Shown: positions 1 through 9,409, counted from the first letter of the stretch. The stretch is 64,000 nt of DNA from Pseudomonas graminis (GCF_900111735.1 NZ_FOHW01000020.1:1-64000), one strand, 5' to 3'. The notes: generated by a model not told the origin, from the sequence alone. Numbers and translations: made by a program.

Positions 1-111
1 TGACCTCCGATTGCTCCTACAAGTGCGTGGCGCAATCGAGAGATGCACCATTGGGGTTAAGGTGCGTCTTGAGGTATTGGCATCCGCCCCGGAATAAATT
101 TTGCTAACCGG

Positions 112-140
112 ATGTACAGCGCGCATCCGGCGCTGTACAT
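112..140. promoter_or_regulatory. 11-bp perfect inverted repeat upstream of the yccS-like gene
   Basis: The arms are ATGTACAGCGC at 112-122 and its exact complement at 130-140, with a 7-base spacer. The repeat ends 42 bases before the ATG at 183. It could be an operator or a hairpin in the leader. There is no T-run after it, so it is not a typical terminator. I do not recognise a regulator for it. Confidence 0.4.
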
Positions 141-182
141 ATCCCTCAGCAAAATCAATCGCGAACAAGGCCGTCAGCGTTC

Positions 183-2390
183 ATGGCATCGACATCGTTG
201 CGCAATACATTCCGCCGTCTCTGGGCGCTGGACAAGTTTTCCTACAGCGTGCGGGTTTTCATCGCGCTGACCGGCAGCATGGCGCTGTGCTGGTACCAGA
301 ACGAGATGTCCCAGTTGATCCCGCTGTTCCTCGGGATTATCGCCAGCGCCCTGTCGGAAACCGATGACAGCTGGCAAGGCCGCCTCAATGCGCTGGCCGT
401 GACGCTGGTGTGTTTCAGCATCGCGGCGTTGTCCGTGGAGTTGCTTTTCCCCTACCCCGTGGTGTTCATCTGCGCGTTTGCCTTTGCGGCGTTCTGCCTG
501 ACGATGCTCGGCGCCCTGGGCGAGCGCTATGGCGCCATTGCCTACGCAACGCTGATTCTGTCGGTCTACACCATGATTGGGGTCGATCAGCGCGGCGGCG
601 AAGTCACCGACTTCTGGCACGAACCCATGCTGCTGGTTGCGGGCGCGGCGTGGTATGGCCTGCTCTCGGTGCTCTGGCAGATGCTGTTTTCCAATCAGCC
701 GGTGCAGCAGGCGCTCGCCCGACTGTTTCGCGAGCTGGGCCTGTACCTGAAGCTCAAATCCGAGCTGTTCGAGCCGATCCGCACCCTCGACATCGAAGCC
801 AAGCGCCTTGAGCTTGCCAAGCAGAACGGCAAGGTCGTCGGCGCGCTCAACGTGACCAAGGAAATCATCCTTAACCGCGTCGGCAGTGGCCGCCCGGGTT
901 CGAAGGTCAGTCGCTACCTGAAGCTGTACTTTCTGGCCCAGGACATCCACGAGCGCGCCAGTTCGTCGCACTATCCCTACAACTCCCTGGCCGAGGCGTT
1001 CTTCCACAGCGACGTGCTGTTCCGCTGCCAGCGCCTGTTGCGCCAGCAAGGTCGCGCCTGCCGTGACCTGTCGGCGTCGATCCAGCTGCGCCAGCCGTTC
1101 ATCTATGACGACAGCTTCGCCCATGCGCTGAATGACCTGCGCGCCTCCCTTGAGCACCTGCGCATTCAAAGCAATCCGGCGTGGCGCGGGCTACTGCGTT
1201 CGCTGCGAGCGCTGGCCAATAACCTCGGCACCCTCGACCGGCTGCTCAGCGACGCGAGCAACCCTGACGCATTGGCCGACGCCACCGACAGCAGCCTGCT
1301 CGACCGCTCCCCGCACAACCTCAAGGACGTCTGGACGCGCCTGCGCCTGCAACTGACGCCGACCTCGCTGTTGTTCCGTCACGCCCTTCGCCTGCCGTTG
1401 GCGCTGGTCATCGGCTACATCATGGTTCACCTGATTCACCCGTCCCAGGGGTACTGGATCATCCTCACCACGGTGTTTGTCTGCCAGCCAAGCTACGGCG
1501 CGACGCGGCGCAAACTCGGGCAGCGCATCATCGGCACGGCCATTGGCCTGACGGCGGGCTGGATTCTGTTCGACCTGATCACCACACCCGTCCTGCAATC
1601 GATGTGCGCGGTGCTGGCCGGCGTGGTGTTCTTCGTCAACCGCACCACGCGCTATACGCTGTCTACCGCAGCGATTACGGTGATGATTCTGTTCTGCTTC
1701 AATCAGGTCGGCGACGGCTACGGTGTGTTCCTGCCGCGTCTGCTGGACACGCTGCTGGGCAGCCTGATCGCGGGCCTGGCGGTGTTCCTGTTCCTGCCGG
1801 ACTGGCAAGGTCGTCGACTGAACAAGGTGCTGGCCAACACGCTGTCGTGCAACAGCATTTATCTGCGCCAGATCATGCAGCAATACGCGAACGGCAAGAG
1901 CGACGACCTGGCCTACCGACTGGCCCGACGCAACGCCCATAACGCTGACGCGGCGCTGTCCACCACACTGGCCAACATGCTGATGGAGCCGGGGCATTTC
2001 CGCAAAGAGGCCGACGTCGGTTTCCGCTTCCTGGTGCTGTCACACACCCTGCTCAGTTACCTGTCGGGACTGGGCGCGCACCGGGACGCACCGCTGCCGC
2101 CCGAAGTGCGTGAGCAACTGATCGAGGGCGCCGCAGCCAACCTTGCCGCGAGCATTGATGAAATCGCCCAGAGCCTGGCGATGCGTGAGCCGGTGGCGGT
2201 GCAAAGCGATACCGAGGAAGCGCTGGCGACGAGCCTGGAACAGATGCCGGAAGAAATCGATGAAGGCCAGCGGTTGGTGCAGACGCAACTGGCGCTGATC
2301 TGCCGGCAATTAGGGCCACTTCGCACCTTGGCAGCGCACCTGATCAAGGAACCGGTCAAAGAAGCCGACATCACAGACCGTGCAGCTTGA
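183..2390 (+). CDS. yccS: YccS/FUSC-family inner-membrane protein
   Basis: This 735-residue protein is full length for the YccS/YhfK (FUSC) family of inner-membrane proteins, some of which are annotated as aromatic-acid efflux-like pumps. The true substrate is not established. The layout is typical: an N-terminal block of membrane helices (about residues 20-180), a long charged cytoplasmic middle, a second membrane block (about 400-540) and a cytoplasmic tail. The ATG at 183 has only a weak AAGG at 167-170. The 3' end overlaps the convergent binding-protein gene by 20 bases (2371-2390). The family is clear from the N-terminal membrane block; the function is inferred from family only. Confidence 0.85.
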   Translation: MASTSLRNTFRRLWALDKFSYSVRVFIALTGSMALCWYQNEMSQLIPLFLGIIASALSETDDSWQGRLNALAVTLVCFSIAALSVELLFPYPVVFICAFAFAAFCLTMLGALGERYGAIAYATLILSVYTMIGVDQRGGEVTDFWHEPMLLVAGAAWYGLLSVLWQMLFSNQPVQQALARLFRELGLYLKLKSELFEPIRTLDIEAKRLELAKQNGKVVGALNVTKEIILNRVGSGRPGSKVSRYLKLYFLAQDIHERASSSHYPYNSLAEAFFHSDVLFRCQRLLRQQGRACRDLSASIQLRQPFIYDDSFAHALNDLRASLEHLRIQSNPAWRGLLRSLRALANNLGTLDRLLSDASNPDALADATDSSLLDRSPHNLKDVWTRLRLQLTPTSLLFRHALRLPLALVIGYIMVHLIHPSQGYWIILTTVFVCQPSYGATRRKLGQRIIGTAIGLTAGWILFDLITTPVLQSMCAVLAGVVFFVNRTTRYTLSTAAITVMILFCFNQVGDGYGVFLPRLLDTLLGSLIAGLAVFLFLPDWQGRRLNKVLANTLSCNSIYLRQIMQQYANGKSDDLAYRLARRNAHNADAALSTTLANMLMEPGHFRKEADVGFRFLVLSHTLLSYLSGLGAHRDAPLPPEVREQLIEGAAANLAASIDEIAQSLAMREPVAVQSDTEEALATSLEQMPEEIDEGQRLVQTQLALICRQLGPLRTLAAHLIKEPVKEADITDRAA

Positions 2391-3108
2391 TGAGCTTGTC
2401 GTAAGTGCCGTCGGCTTTCATGTCAGCAATGGCCTTGTCGAAATCCATAACGATCTGCTGGTGATCCGCCCGCTTGAGGCTCACCAGCATATGCAGGCTG
2501 TTTTCGCTGAGTGATTTGGGCAGGAATTCGACGTCGGCCCGCACGTCTGCAGGCTCGCGCTTGAGGGCAAACCGTGCCGCGTACTCGTCTTCCACCGTCA
2601 AGCCGACTCTGCCCGCAGCGAGCATCCTGACAGCGATCGAGAAACTCGCCACCGGCACCTTTTCGAGGTTGGCATCGGCGTCGAATTCCGGCGAATAGGC
2701 GTAACCGCGCACGACGGCAATGGAATAGCCGTGCAGCTGCGACAGGTTCTGAAACTCGATGGAGGCGTCTTTGCGTTTCAGAAAGCGCAGGCGGTTAATC
2801 AAGTAGGGTGCGGAGAAAACGCCAATACGCGTGCGGTCTTCGCTGTACCAGGCGTTGATGACGATGTCATACCGCCCTTCGCTCAGCCCGTGAATCGCCC
2901 GCGCCCACGGGACTTGTTCATACTCGGTGTCGTAACCGGCGCGACCCAGCGCCGTACGAATCAGGTCAGTCGAAAGCCCGTCGTGCAGCAATGACACGTC
3001 GGCATAAGGCGCCCATGCATCGCCGGCGAGACGCAATGTCTGCGCGACCGCGCCTTGGGCTATCAGCATCATTCCCAACAGCCCTGCGGCGCACTGCAAA
3101 CGCGACAT
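2371..3108 (-). CDS. Periplasmic solute-binding protein, amino-acid ABC type (SBP_bac_3)
   Basis: This 245-residue protein has an N-terminal signal peptide (hydrophobic core about 6-20, likely cleavage after AVA near residue 22). The mature part resembles the polar amino-acid binding family: an early WAPY segment, a GRYDIV stretch in lobe 1 and a C-terminal DGTYDKLIKLHG of the type seen in SBP_bac_3 proteins. There is no permease or ATPase gene beside it, so it is an orphan receptor that may serve a distant transporter or signalling protein. AAGGA lies 8 bases before the ATG at 3108. Its end runs 20 bases into the convergent yccS gene. The ligand is unknown. Confidence 0.75.
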   Translation of the reverse strand: MSRLQCAAGLLGMMLIAQGAVAQTLRLAGDAWAPYADVSLLHDGLSTDLIRTALGRAGYDTEYEQVPWARAIHGLSEGRYDIVINAWYSEDRTRIGVFSAPYLINRLRFLKRKDASIEFQNLSQLHGYSIAVVRGYAYSPEFDADANLEKVPVASFSIAVRMLAAGRVGLTVEDEYAARFALKREPADVRADVEFLPKSLSENSLHMLVSLKRADHQQIVMDFDKAIADMKADGTYDKLIKLHGL

Positions 3109-3313
3109 GCTCAGCTTCCTTGTGGCAACTGGCCTTCAGTGAAGACTCATTTTGAGCTTTGCACAACTCGTAACACTGTGATGTTTGTGCCGCAGTTCAA
3201 CAAAATGAAACACCGTTCACTGAACCATCGTCTCGCCCGGCTTGCCGCGAATTTGGGCTTGCGCCGATATGCGTTTAGTATCCGGCATCAACTTCTTCTC
3301 GCAGGCCGGCGTC

Positions 3314-3772
3314 ATGTCTATCAACTGGATTTGCAAACACCATACCGACCTTGGAAAAGAGCAGCTGTACGCCATTCTGCAACTCAGGGCGCAGGTGTTC
3401 GTGGTGGAGCAGAAATGCTGGTATCTGGACGTCGATGGCCAGGATTTGCTGGGCGATACCTGCCATCTGATGGCCTGGCAGGATGATCAGTTGGTCGCTT
3501 ACCTGCGCCTGCTGGACCCGATTCAGCAGAACGGTGACGTGACCATCGGCCGCGTGGTGACTGCACCGTCAATGCGCAACAAGGGAATGGGCCATGAATT
3601 AATGGTTCAGGCGCTGAAACACGCGGAACTCCGATGGCCGGACCAGCCGATATTTCTCTCGGCCCAGGCGCATTTGCAGGGTTACTACAGTCGCTACGGT
3701 TTTAACCCGGTGGGCGAGGTGTACGTCGAGGACGGCATTCCTCACATCAGCATGCGTCGCGATCTGGACTGA
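3314..3772 (+). CDS. GNAT N-acetyltransferase, ElaA-like
   Basis: I start this at the ATG at 3314, giving 152 residues beginning MSINWICKHH. A longer reading from 3242 adds 24 residues that do not look like the family. ElaA-type GNAT proteins begin with a W-x-C segment and have an RAQVFVVEQ-like strand, both present. The acetyl-CoA loop region RVVTAPSMRNKGMG (about residues 80-93) resembles the R-x-x-G-x-G/A motif. The C-terminal YYSRYGF segment is also typical. The substrate is unknown. It stands alone, divergent from the binding-protein gene with about 205 bases between them, in which I see no strong promoter. Confidence 0.85.
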   Translation: MSINWICKHHTDLGKEQLYAILQLRAQVFVVEQKCWYLDVDGQDLLGDTCHLMAWQDDQLVAYLRLLDPIQQNGDVTIGRVVTAPSMRNKGMGHELMVQALKHAELRWPDQPIFLSAQAHLQGYYSRYGFNPVGEVYVEDGIPHISMRRDLD

Positions 3773-3799
3773 TCCTGCTTGGGAACTTCATTGGTCCTG

Positions 3800-3826
3800 G
3801 TAGGACCGGCTTCAGCCGGGAAGCTC
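3800..3826. repeat. Single REP-like palindrome
   Basis: The short stem CCGGC-TTCA-GCCGG (3806-3819) sits in the sequence GTAGGACCGGCTTCAGCCGG, a common Pseudomonas REP type. It lies between the convergent GNAT and winged-helix genes. Only one half is present, so it is not a REPIN pair. It may also act as a terminator hairpin. Confidence 0.6.
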
Positions 3827-3851
3827 TTGTATCAACGCCCCTGACACCACG

Positions 3852-4148
3852 TCACGGGTACCCCAGCACCGTCTTGATGGTCTGCAGATTGACCTCGATC
3901 CAGCGGCGGTCAATCGCGCCCCAGTCACGAATCCGGTAACCGCCGGCATGATTGCGGGCGCCATCGAGTTGTTCGAACTCGCAGACAATATCCAGATCAG
4001 CCAGCGCCGCGATGGTGTCCTGGGCTGTGCGGCGGGGCATGCCGGTGACGTCGGTCAGGGCCGGTACGCTGCTGGCGATGCCGCTGTCGATCAGATACGC
4101 CACATACAGGCGGCGGTAGAAACTGCTCTTGGTCTTGCTGACTTCCAT
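3852..4148 (-). CDS. Small winged helix-turn-helix protein
   Basis: This 98-residue protein has a recognisable winged-helix pattern: a helix ending near residue 25, then VPALTDVTGMPRRTAQDTI (about 29-47) as a helix-turn-helix, then a short wing with NHAGGYRI. It probably binds DNA and may regulate itself or its neighbour. The ATG at 4148 is preferred because AGGAA lies 6 bases upstream; the codon before it is TTG. It follows the YgjP-like metallopeptidase gene by about 30 bases on the same strand, so the two are probably cotranscribed. The target is unknown. Confidence 0.65.
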   Translation of the reverse strand: MEVSKTKSSFYRRLYVAYLIDSGIASSVPALTDVTGMPRRTAQDTIAALADLDIVCEFEQLDGARNHAGGYRIRDWGAIDRRWIEVNLQTIKTVLGYP

Positions 4149-4179
4149 CAAAACTTCCTTGAAAAGCGTTAGCGGCTGA

Positions 4180-4698
4180 TCAGCGCACGGCCGTCTGCAT
4201 GTCTCGCCAGGTCAGGTAGATGCGCAGGTCGAATTCCAACTGGTGATAACCCGGCTGCATGTGTTCGCACAGCTGATAGAACGCCTTGTTGTGGTCCGAC
4301 TCTTTAAAATGCGCCAGTTCGTGGACCACGATCATCTTCAGAAACTGCGGCGCCGCCTCCTTGAACAACGCCGCCACGCGGATTTCCTTCTTGGACTTGA
4401 GTTTGCCGCCCTGCACCCGCGACACCGTGGTGTGCAGGCCCAGCGCGCGGTGGGTCAGGTCCAGACGGTTGTCGAACAGCACTTTGTCGATGTTCGGCGC
4501 GTTGCGCAGGTATTCCTGCTTGAGCGCCAGCGCGTAGGCGTACAGCGCTTTGTCGCTCTGGATTTCGTGCCGATCGGGATAGCGCTGCTGCAGGTACTCC
4601 GTCAGCCGATTCTGCGAGATCAATTGCCGAACCTGATCCTGCAGACCTTCGGGATAGGCTTGCAGGTACTTGAGCGGCATGGGCGTGGGGACAGTCAT
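4180..4698 (-). CDS. YgjP-like zinc metallopeptidase (M48-related, DUF45)
   Basis: This 172-residue protein carries the zinc-peptidase motif HELAH (about residues 127-131), followed by FKESDHNKAFY, which supplies the further H seen in YgjP/DUF45 proteins. The family is predicted to be cytoplasmic zinc-dependent peptidases; substrates are mostly unknown. There is no signal peptide. It precedes the small winged-helix gene on the same strand and may form a two-gene unit with it. The family assignment is firm, the biological role is not. Confidence 0.8.
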   Translation of the reverse strand: MTVPTPMPLKYLQAYPEGLQDQVRQLISQNRLTEYLQQRYPDRHEIQSDKALYAYALALKQEYLRNAPNIDKVLFDNRLDLTHRALGLHTTVSRVQGGKLKSKKEIRVAALFKEAAPQFLKMIVVHELAHFKESDHNKAFYQLCEHMQPGYHQLEFDLRIYLTWRDMQTAVR

Positions 4699-4737
4699 GG
4701 TCGAACCAGGTCGCGGGAAAAGCGCGAGTCTACCGCG

Positions 4738-6894
4738 TCAGTCCTGCCCGAGCAGCTGTGACGCTATCGGCATTTCAACAGGTTCGACAAAACGCTCTGC
4801 CTCCAGCGGCGGCATCGGATGAGCAATGAGAAAGCCCTGAATGATCTGGCAGCCGTTGTCGACCAGCCACTCATATTGCTCGTAGGTTTCGACTCCTTCG
4901 GCAATCACCTCGATATTGAGCATGCGACACAGGTCAATGATGCTCCGCGCGACGGCCAGATCCCGGGACGATCCCAGCATGCCGCCAATGAAGTGTCGAT
5001 CAAGCTTCAGGGTGTCCAGATCGAGGTTACGCAAGTGGGCAAGGGAGCTGTCCCCCGCACCGAAATCATCCAGCGACACGCGCACGCCGATGTCATGCAG
5101 ACTCTGCAGCTGCTTGCGGCTGTGCACCAGATTGTGGACCAGCGATGGCTCGGTGATCTCGACTTCCAGCTGCCGGGGTTTCAGGCCGTGTATCTGCATC
5201 GCGCGCTGCAGCTCGGCCGCCAGATTGGGCAGGCTGAATTGCGCCGGGCTCACGCTGACGCTCATGACCAGATCATCCGGGAACACGTCGCTCCAGCTTT
5301 GGCGTTGCGCCGCACCCTGTTCGAAAATCCAGCTGCCGAGCTTGTTGATCAGCCGCGTCTCTTCCAGCAGCGGAATGAACACGCCTGACGGCACGTCGCC
5401 CGCGTCCGGATGATGCCAGCGCAGCAGCGCCTCGAAGCCCCTCGTCTTGCCGGTGACGACGTTGACCTGCGGCTGGTAGACCATGGAAAAGTCTTTGCCA
5501 TCGATTGCCGTGCGCACGCTCTCTTCGAGCATCAGACGCGAGCGCGCGCGTCCGTTCATGTACTGATCGAAAAAGCGGTATTGCTGACGCCCTGCCCGCT
5601 TGGCTTCGTACATCGCAATGTCCGCCGCACGCAGTAGGCCATCCAGATTGGTGCCGCAGTCCGGGTACACCGCGATGCCGATACTGGCTCCCAGGGTGGC
5701 TTCGACCCCGTCCACCAGCCGCCGGGCGGACACACGCTCGATTAGCTTTTCGGCGACTTTGGCAGCATGTTCGGGGAAGTCCAGCCCGTCGATAACCACG
5801 ACAAACTCGTCGCCACCCATACGCGCAAGCACATCATAAGGACGCAGGCAGTCTTTCAATTGCGCGCCGACCCACTGCAATACCTGATCGCCGGCGTCGT
5901 GACCCAGGGAGTCGTTCACATCCTTGAAGCCGTCGAGATCCAGATACAACACGACCAGATATTTGCCCGCGTGCTCATTGCGCAGCAGCATCCCTTCGAC
6001 CGTCTGATAGAAACCACGGCGGTTGAGCAGGCCGGTGAGGGAATCCGTCACGGCCTGATGTTCGAGTTGACTATAGAGGTCACGCACCACCGACATGTCG
6101 AGCACGCTGAGCACCATGGCGCGTTGCTCGGCGGGCAGCGGCGCGCACGACAAGGCGACCGGGACCTGCCGCCCCTCGGGCGTTCGCAGCACGGCGTCGT
6201 GGACGCGGTAGGTGTCGGCACGGCGATAGTGGTGATAAAAGCCGGAGTCGGCCCATTCGCCGACGCTGGGCTCGTGCAGGTAGGTGCACAACGCGGTACC
6301 CCGCAGTTCGCCGTCGGTCATGCCCAGCAAGCGGCAGATCGCCGGATTGGCAAAACTGATGACGCCGTCTTCGGAGACCACAAGAATGCCTTCGGCCACA
6401 TTCGCCAGCACCGATGCGTTGAATGCCCGCGCCGACTCGAGCTCGCGGCTCAGCTTCTGCAGGGCACGCCGATTGTGCTGCTGCTCCAGAAGCGCCTGAA
6501 CCTTGGGCCTGAGAATATTGGGATCGAACGGCTTGAACAGGTAATCGACTGCGCCGCTGGCATAGCCCTTGTGCACCGAGTCGCGGGATTGTTCGTTGGC
6601 GGTGAGGAAAATGATCGGCGTCAATCGCGTTCGCAGACTGCCACGCATAAGGCGGGCAACTTCGAAGCCATCCATGTCCGGCATCTGCACATCGAGAAGC
6701 ACCAGATCAACATCTCTGTCCAGCAAAATGCCCAACGCTTCCATGCCTGAGGCGGCGGTGATGATTTCCCGGTCCTGGCGCTGTAGCACCGCGCACATGG
6801 TCACCAGATTCTCAGGGTAATCATCCACAACCAACAATACTGATTTGCCACTTAAGGGCAGGGACTGCACGCATTCCATGCTGCTACTCATCAT
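4738..6894 (-). CDS. Response regulator with PAS, GGDEF and EAL domains (c-di-GMP turnover)
   Basis: This 718-residue protein has four modules. The receiver domain (about 17-135) has the acidic pair near residues 24-25 and the phospho-acceptor D68 in LVLLDVQMP. A PAS domain follows (about 160-275). The GGDEF domain keeps an intact MGGDEF motif and an RPYD inhibitory site exactly five residues before it, so it could make c-di-GMP under feedback control. The EAL domain has FEALLRW, EITEPS, DDFGAGDSS and AEGVET, so it could also degrade c-di-GMP. A membrane anchor is absent. No histidine kinase lies next to it. It is transcribed away from the alginate-lyase gene across a 301-base gap. The net activity cannot be predicted. 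Confidence 0.9.
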   Translation of the reverse strand: MMSSSMECVQSLPLSGKSVLLVVDDYPENLVTMCAVLQRQDREIITAASGMEALGILLDRDVDLVLLDVQMPDMDGFEVARLMRGSLRTRLTPIIFLTANEQSRDSVHKGYASGAVDYLFKPFDPNILRPKVQALLEQQHNRRALQKLSRELESARAFNASVLANVAEGILVVSEDGVISFANPAICRLLGMTDGELRGTALCTYLHEPSVGEWADSGFYHHYRRADTYRVHDAVLRTPEGRQVPVALSCAPLPAEQRAMVLSVLDMSVVRDLYSQLEHQAVTDSLTGLLNRRGFYQTVEGMLLRNEHAGKYLVVLYLDLDGFKDVNDSLGHDAGDQVLQWVGAQLKDCLRPYDVLARMGGDEFVVVIDGLDFPEHAAKVAEKLIERVSARRLVDGVEATLGASIGIAVYPDCGTNLDGLLRAADIAMYEAKRAGRQQYRFFDQYMNGRARSRLMLEESVRTAIDGKDFSMVYQPQVNVVTGKTRGFEALLRWHHPDAGDVPSGVFIPLLEETRLINKLGSWIFEQGAAQRQSWSDVFPDDLVMSVSVSPAQFSLPNLAAELQRAMQIHGLKPRQLEVEITEPSLVHNLVHSRKQLQSLHDIGVRVSLDDFGAGDSSLAHLRNLDLDTLKLDRHFIGGMLGSSRDLAVARSIIDLCRMLNIEVIAEGVETYEQYEWLVDNGCQIIQGFLIAHPMPPLEAERFVEPVEMPIASQLLGQD

Positions 6895-7101
6895 TCACTT
6901 TACTGCCCGGGGAACGCCCCCGCTGAGGGTCTGATAGCCCATTACTCTAGCTTCGATTGGAGAAAAAAGAAGGCGCCGATAGTAGTGCCATCCGAAAAGT
7001 GCCATCCAACCGACTAACGGTAACGGCGCTGAATGTCAGGAGGACTCTGCGCTGCGGGTCAAATAGCGGCACTTTGACGTCAACCATCCGACAGATTCAC
7101 G

Positions 7102-7130
7102 TTAACAAACGCGCCGTCTAACCGTATAAA
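7102..7130 (+). promoter_or_regulatory. Near-consensus sigma-70 promoter for the alginate lyase
   Basis: TTAACA (7102-7107) and TATAAA (7125-7130) are separated by 17 bases, each matching consensus at five of six positions. The predicted start near 7137 gives a leader of about 60 bases before the ATG at 7196. The rest of the 301-base gap (6895-7195) holds no gene I can support. I saw no AlgU-type promoter. Confidence 0.6.
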
Positions 7131-7195
7131 AAGCCGCCCCCAACCCCCTTTCGCCCGCAACTTTGCTGGCAATGAGACATATCGGACGACTAGAC

Positions 7196-7867
7196 ATGAT
7201 TGATTTGGGAACGTGGAATCTGAGCATTCCAGTGGGCTCGCCCCCCGCCACTATCGAGACACAACAACTGCTTCAAGGTTACGACGACAAGTATTTCAAA
7301 TCCGGCTCATCGAACGTCACATTCTGGGCGCCGGTCACCGGAAGCAAGACCGCCAACGCGATCTACCCACGTACGGAATTGCGCGAGACCTGGTCCAACG
7401 GCACGCTGCACAACTGGTACTACCAGGACGCTGACAATTACCTGAATGCCAAGCTCAAGGTCCTTCAGGTGCCGTCCTCCGGCAGAGTCGTCATCGGTCA
7501 GATCCATGTCTACGACAGCACGCAGCCACTGCTGAAGCTCGAATATCAGTACCTGGAAGCGACGCACATGGGCAACATCGTCGCCAAGGTTCGCTATCAC
7601 CCCGACGACAAGAAGGCGCGAGTGATCACGGTTGCGGAAAACGTGAGCCTGAACGAGACGTTCAACTACGTCATCCACCTCAATAAAGCCGGGTTACTCA
7701 GCGTGACCGCCCACGGCATGGGCTGGAACGACCGGATCAGCGCCACCTGGAGCAAACAGCAGCTTTACTTCAAGGCCGGGGTCTACACCCAAGACCACAC
7801 GGGCTATACCAGCGAAGGCGGCAAGACCATGTTCTTCAACCTGGACGCCGACCACAACAAGAGCTGA
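7196..7867 (+). CDS. Polysaccharide lyase family 7 alginate lyase
   Basis: From the ATG at 7196 this is 223 residues, beginning MIDLGTWNLSIP as in other Pseudomonas PL7 lyases. Three family signatures are present: RTELR (59-63), QIH (102-104) and YFKAGVYTQ (191-199). These carry the catalytic Arg, Gln, His and Tyr that cleave alginate by beta-elimination. In PL7 the QIH form is associated with activity on guluronate-containing blocks, so that preference is an inference here. There is no signal peptide, even if the upstream ATG at 7172 or TTG at 7163 is used, so export would need another route. Its neighbour across the divergent gap is a c-di-GMP protein, hinting at a link to matrix turnover. 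Confidence 0.9.
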   Translation: MIDLGTWNLSIPVGSPPATIETQQLLQGYDDKYFKSGSSNVTFWAPVTGSKTANAIYPRTELRETWSNGTLHNWYYQDADNYLNAKLKVLQVPSSGRVVIGQIHVYDSTQPLLKLEYQYLEATHMGNIVAKVRYHPDDKKARVITVAENVSLNETFNYVIHLNKAGLLSVTAHGMGWNDRISATWSKQQLYFKAGVYTQDHTGYTSEGGKTMFFNLDADHNKS

Positions 7868-7880
7868 TGCGCTCGCGAGG

Positions 7881-7909
7881 GAGCCCGAGCGTTAGTGTCG
7901 CCCGGGCTC
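7881..7909. terminator. Possible hairpin between the alginate lyase and putP
   Basis: GAGCCCG (7881-7887) pairs with CGGGCTC (7903-7909) over a 15-base loop. It lies between the convergent 3' ends of the PL7 gene and putP. There is no clear T-run, so termination is only a guess. Confidence 0.3.
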
Positions 7910-7924
7910 TTGAGCAGGCAGCCC

Positions 7925-9409
7925 TTACGCCGCCTGGTACTCTTTTTCTGCTGCTTCAAAGCGCGTCAACATGCCCGGCGTCGGGCCTTTGCCGATCGCG
8001 CTGAAGACCACGATGGCGATACTGGCGAAGATGAAGCCGGGGATGATTTCGTACAGACCCAGCAGTTCGAAATGCTTCCACACCACGACCGTGATCGCGC
8101 CGACCAGAATCCCCGCCAGCGCGCCGTTGCGGGTCATGCCTTTCCAGATCACCGAGATCAGCACCACCGGCCCGAATGCCGCGCCGAACCCGGCCCACGC
8201 GTAGCTGACGAGACCCAACACGCGGTTTTCCGGATTCGCCGCCAAGGCGATCGCGATCAGCGCCACCAGCAGAACCATGGCTCGGCCGACCCACACCAGC
8301 TCTGTCTGGGACGCGCTTTTGCGTAGAAAGGCTTTGTAGAAGTCTTCGGTCAGCGCACTCGAACACACCAGCAACTGGCAGCTCAGCGTGCTCATGACCG
8401 CCGCAAGGATGGCCGACAGCAGAACGCCGGCGATCCACGGGTTGAACAGGATCTTGGCCAGCTCGATGAAGACGCGCTCGTGGTTTTCGGTCACCGGACC
8501 CGCCAGCTCCGGATGTGCCGAAAAGTACGCGATGCCGAAGAAGCCCACGGCAACGGTGCCGCCCAGACAGAGGATCATCCAGGTCATGGAAATGCGACGC
8601 GCCTTGGCGATCGAGCCGACCGAGTCAGCGGCCATGAAGCGCGCCAGGATGTGCGGCTGACCGAAGTAGCCCAGACCCCAGCCCATCAGCGAAATGATGC
8701 CGATGAAAGTGGTGTTCTTGAGCATGTCGAAGTTGCTCGGGTCCTGCGCCTCGATCGCCATGAACGTGGTGTCGATACCTCCGGTCGCCAGAAGCACGAT
8801 GATTGGCGTGAGGATCAGCGCGAAGATCATCAGGGTCGCTTGTACGGTGTCTGTCCAGCTGACGGCCAGGAAGCCGCCGATGAAGGTGTAGGCAATCGTC
8901 GCCGCAGCGCCGGCCCACAAGGCAGTTTCGTAGGACATGCCGAAGGTGCTCTCGAACAGCCGCGCGCCGGCGACGATGCCGGAAGCGCAGTAGATCGTGA
9001 AGAACACCAGAATCACGATGGCCGAAATCACCCGCAGCAAACCGCTGTTGTCTTCGAAGCGGCTGGAAAAGTAATCCGGCAAGGTGAGCGCATCGCCATT
9101 GTGCTCGGTCTGTACCCGCAGGCGACCGGCAACGAACAGCCAGTTCAGGTAGGCGCCGATGATGAGCCCGATGGCAATCCAGCTTTCCGACAGGCCGGAC
9201 ATGTAGATTGCCCCCGGCAGGCCCATGAGCAGCCAGCCGCTCATGTCCGATGCACCGGCCGAAAGCGCCGTGACCACACTGCCGAGGCTGCGCCCGCCGA
9301 GAATGTAGTCCGAAAGATTATTGGTGGAACGGTAGGCCATGAGTCCTATGAGGACCATTGCAGCGATGTAGATCACGAAGGTGATCAAGGTAGGGTTGCT
9401 GACACTCAT
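7925..9409 (-). CDS. putP: Sodium/proline symporter PutP
   Basis: This 494-residue inner-membrane protein is full length for PutP in the sodium:solute symporter family, with about 13 membrane helices. Typical stretches include YILGGRSLG and GASDMSGWLLMGLPGA near residues 35-65, which line the sodium and proline sites in the family. It imports proline with Na+. It is divergent from putA across a 432-base region containing PutA-operator-like motifs, the standard arrangement in which PutA represses both genes when proline is absent. Confidence 0.95.
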   Translation of the reverse strand: MSVSNPTLITFVIYIAAMVLIGLMAYRSTNNLSDYILGGRSLGSVVTALSAGASDMSGWLLMGLPGAIYMSGLSESWIAIGLIIGAYLNWLFVAGRLRVQTEHNGDALTLPDYFSSRFEDNSGLLRVISAIVILVFFTIYCASGIVAGARLFESTFGMSYETALWAGAAATIAYTFIGGFLAVSWTDTVQATLMIFALILTPIIVLLATGGIDTTFMAIEAQDPSNFDMLKNTTFIGIISLMGWGLGYFGQPHILARFMAADSVGSIAKARRISMTWMILCLGGTVAVGFFGIAYFSAHPELAGPVTENHERVFIELAKILFNPWIAGVLLSAILAAVMSTLSCQLLVCSSALTEDFYKAFLRKSASQTELVWVGRAMVLLVALIAIALAANPENRVLGLVSYAWAGFGAAFGPVVLISVIWKGMTRNGALAGILVGAITVVVWKHFELLGLYEIIPGFIFASIAIVVFSAIGKGPTPGMLTRFEAAEKEYQAA

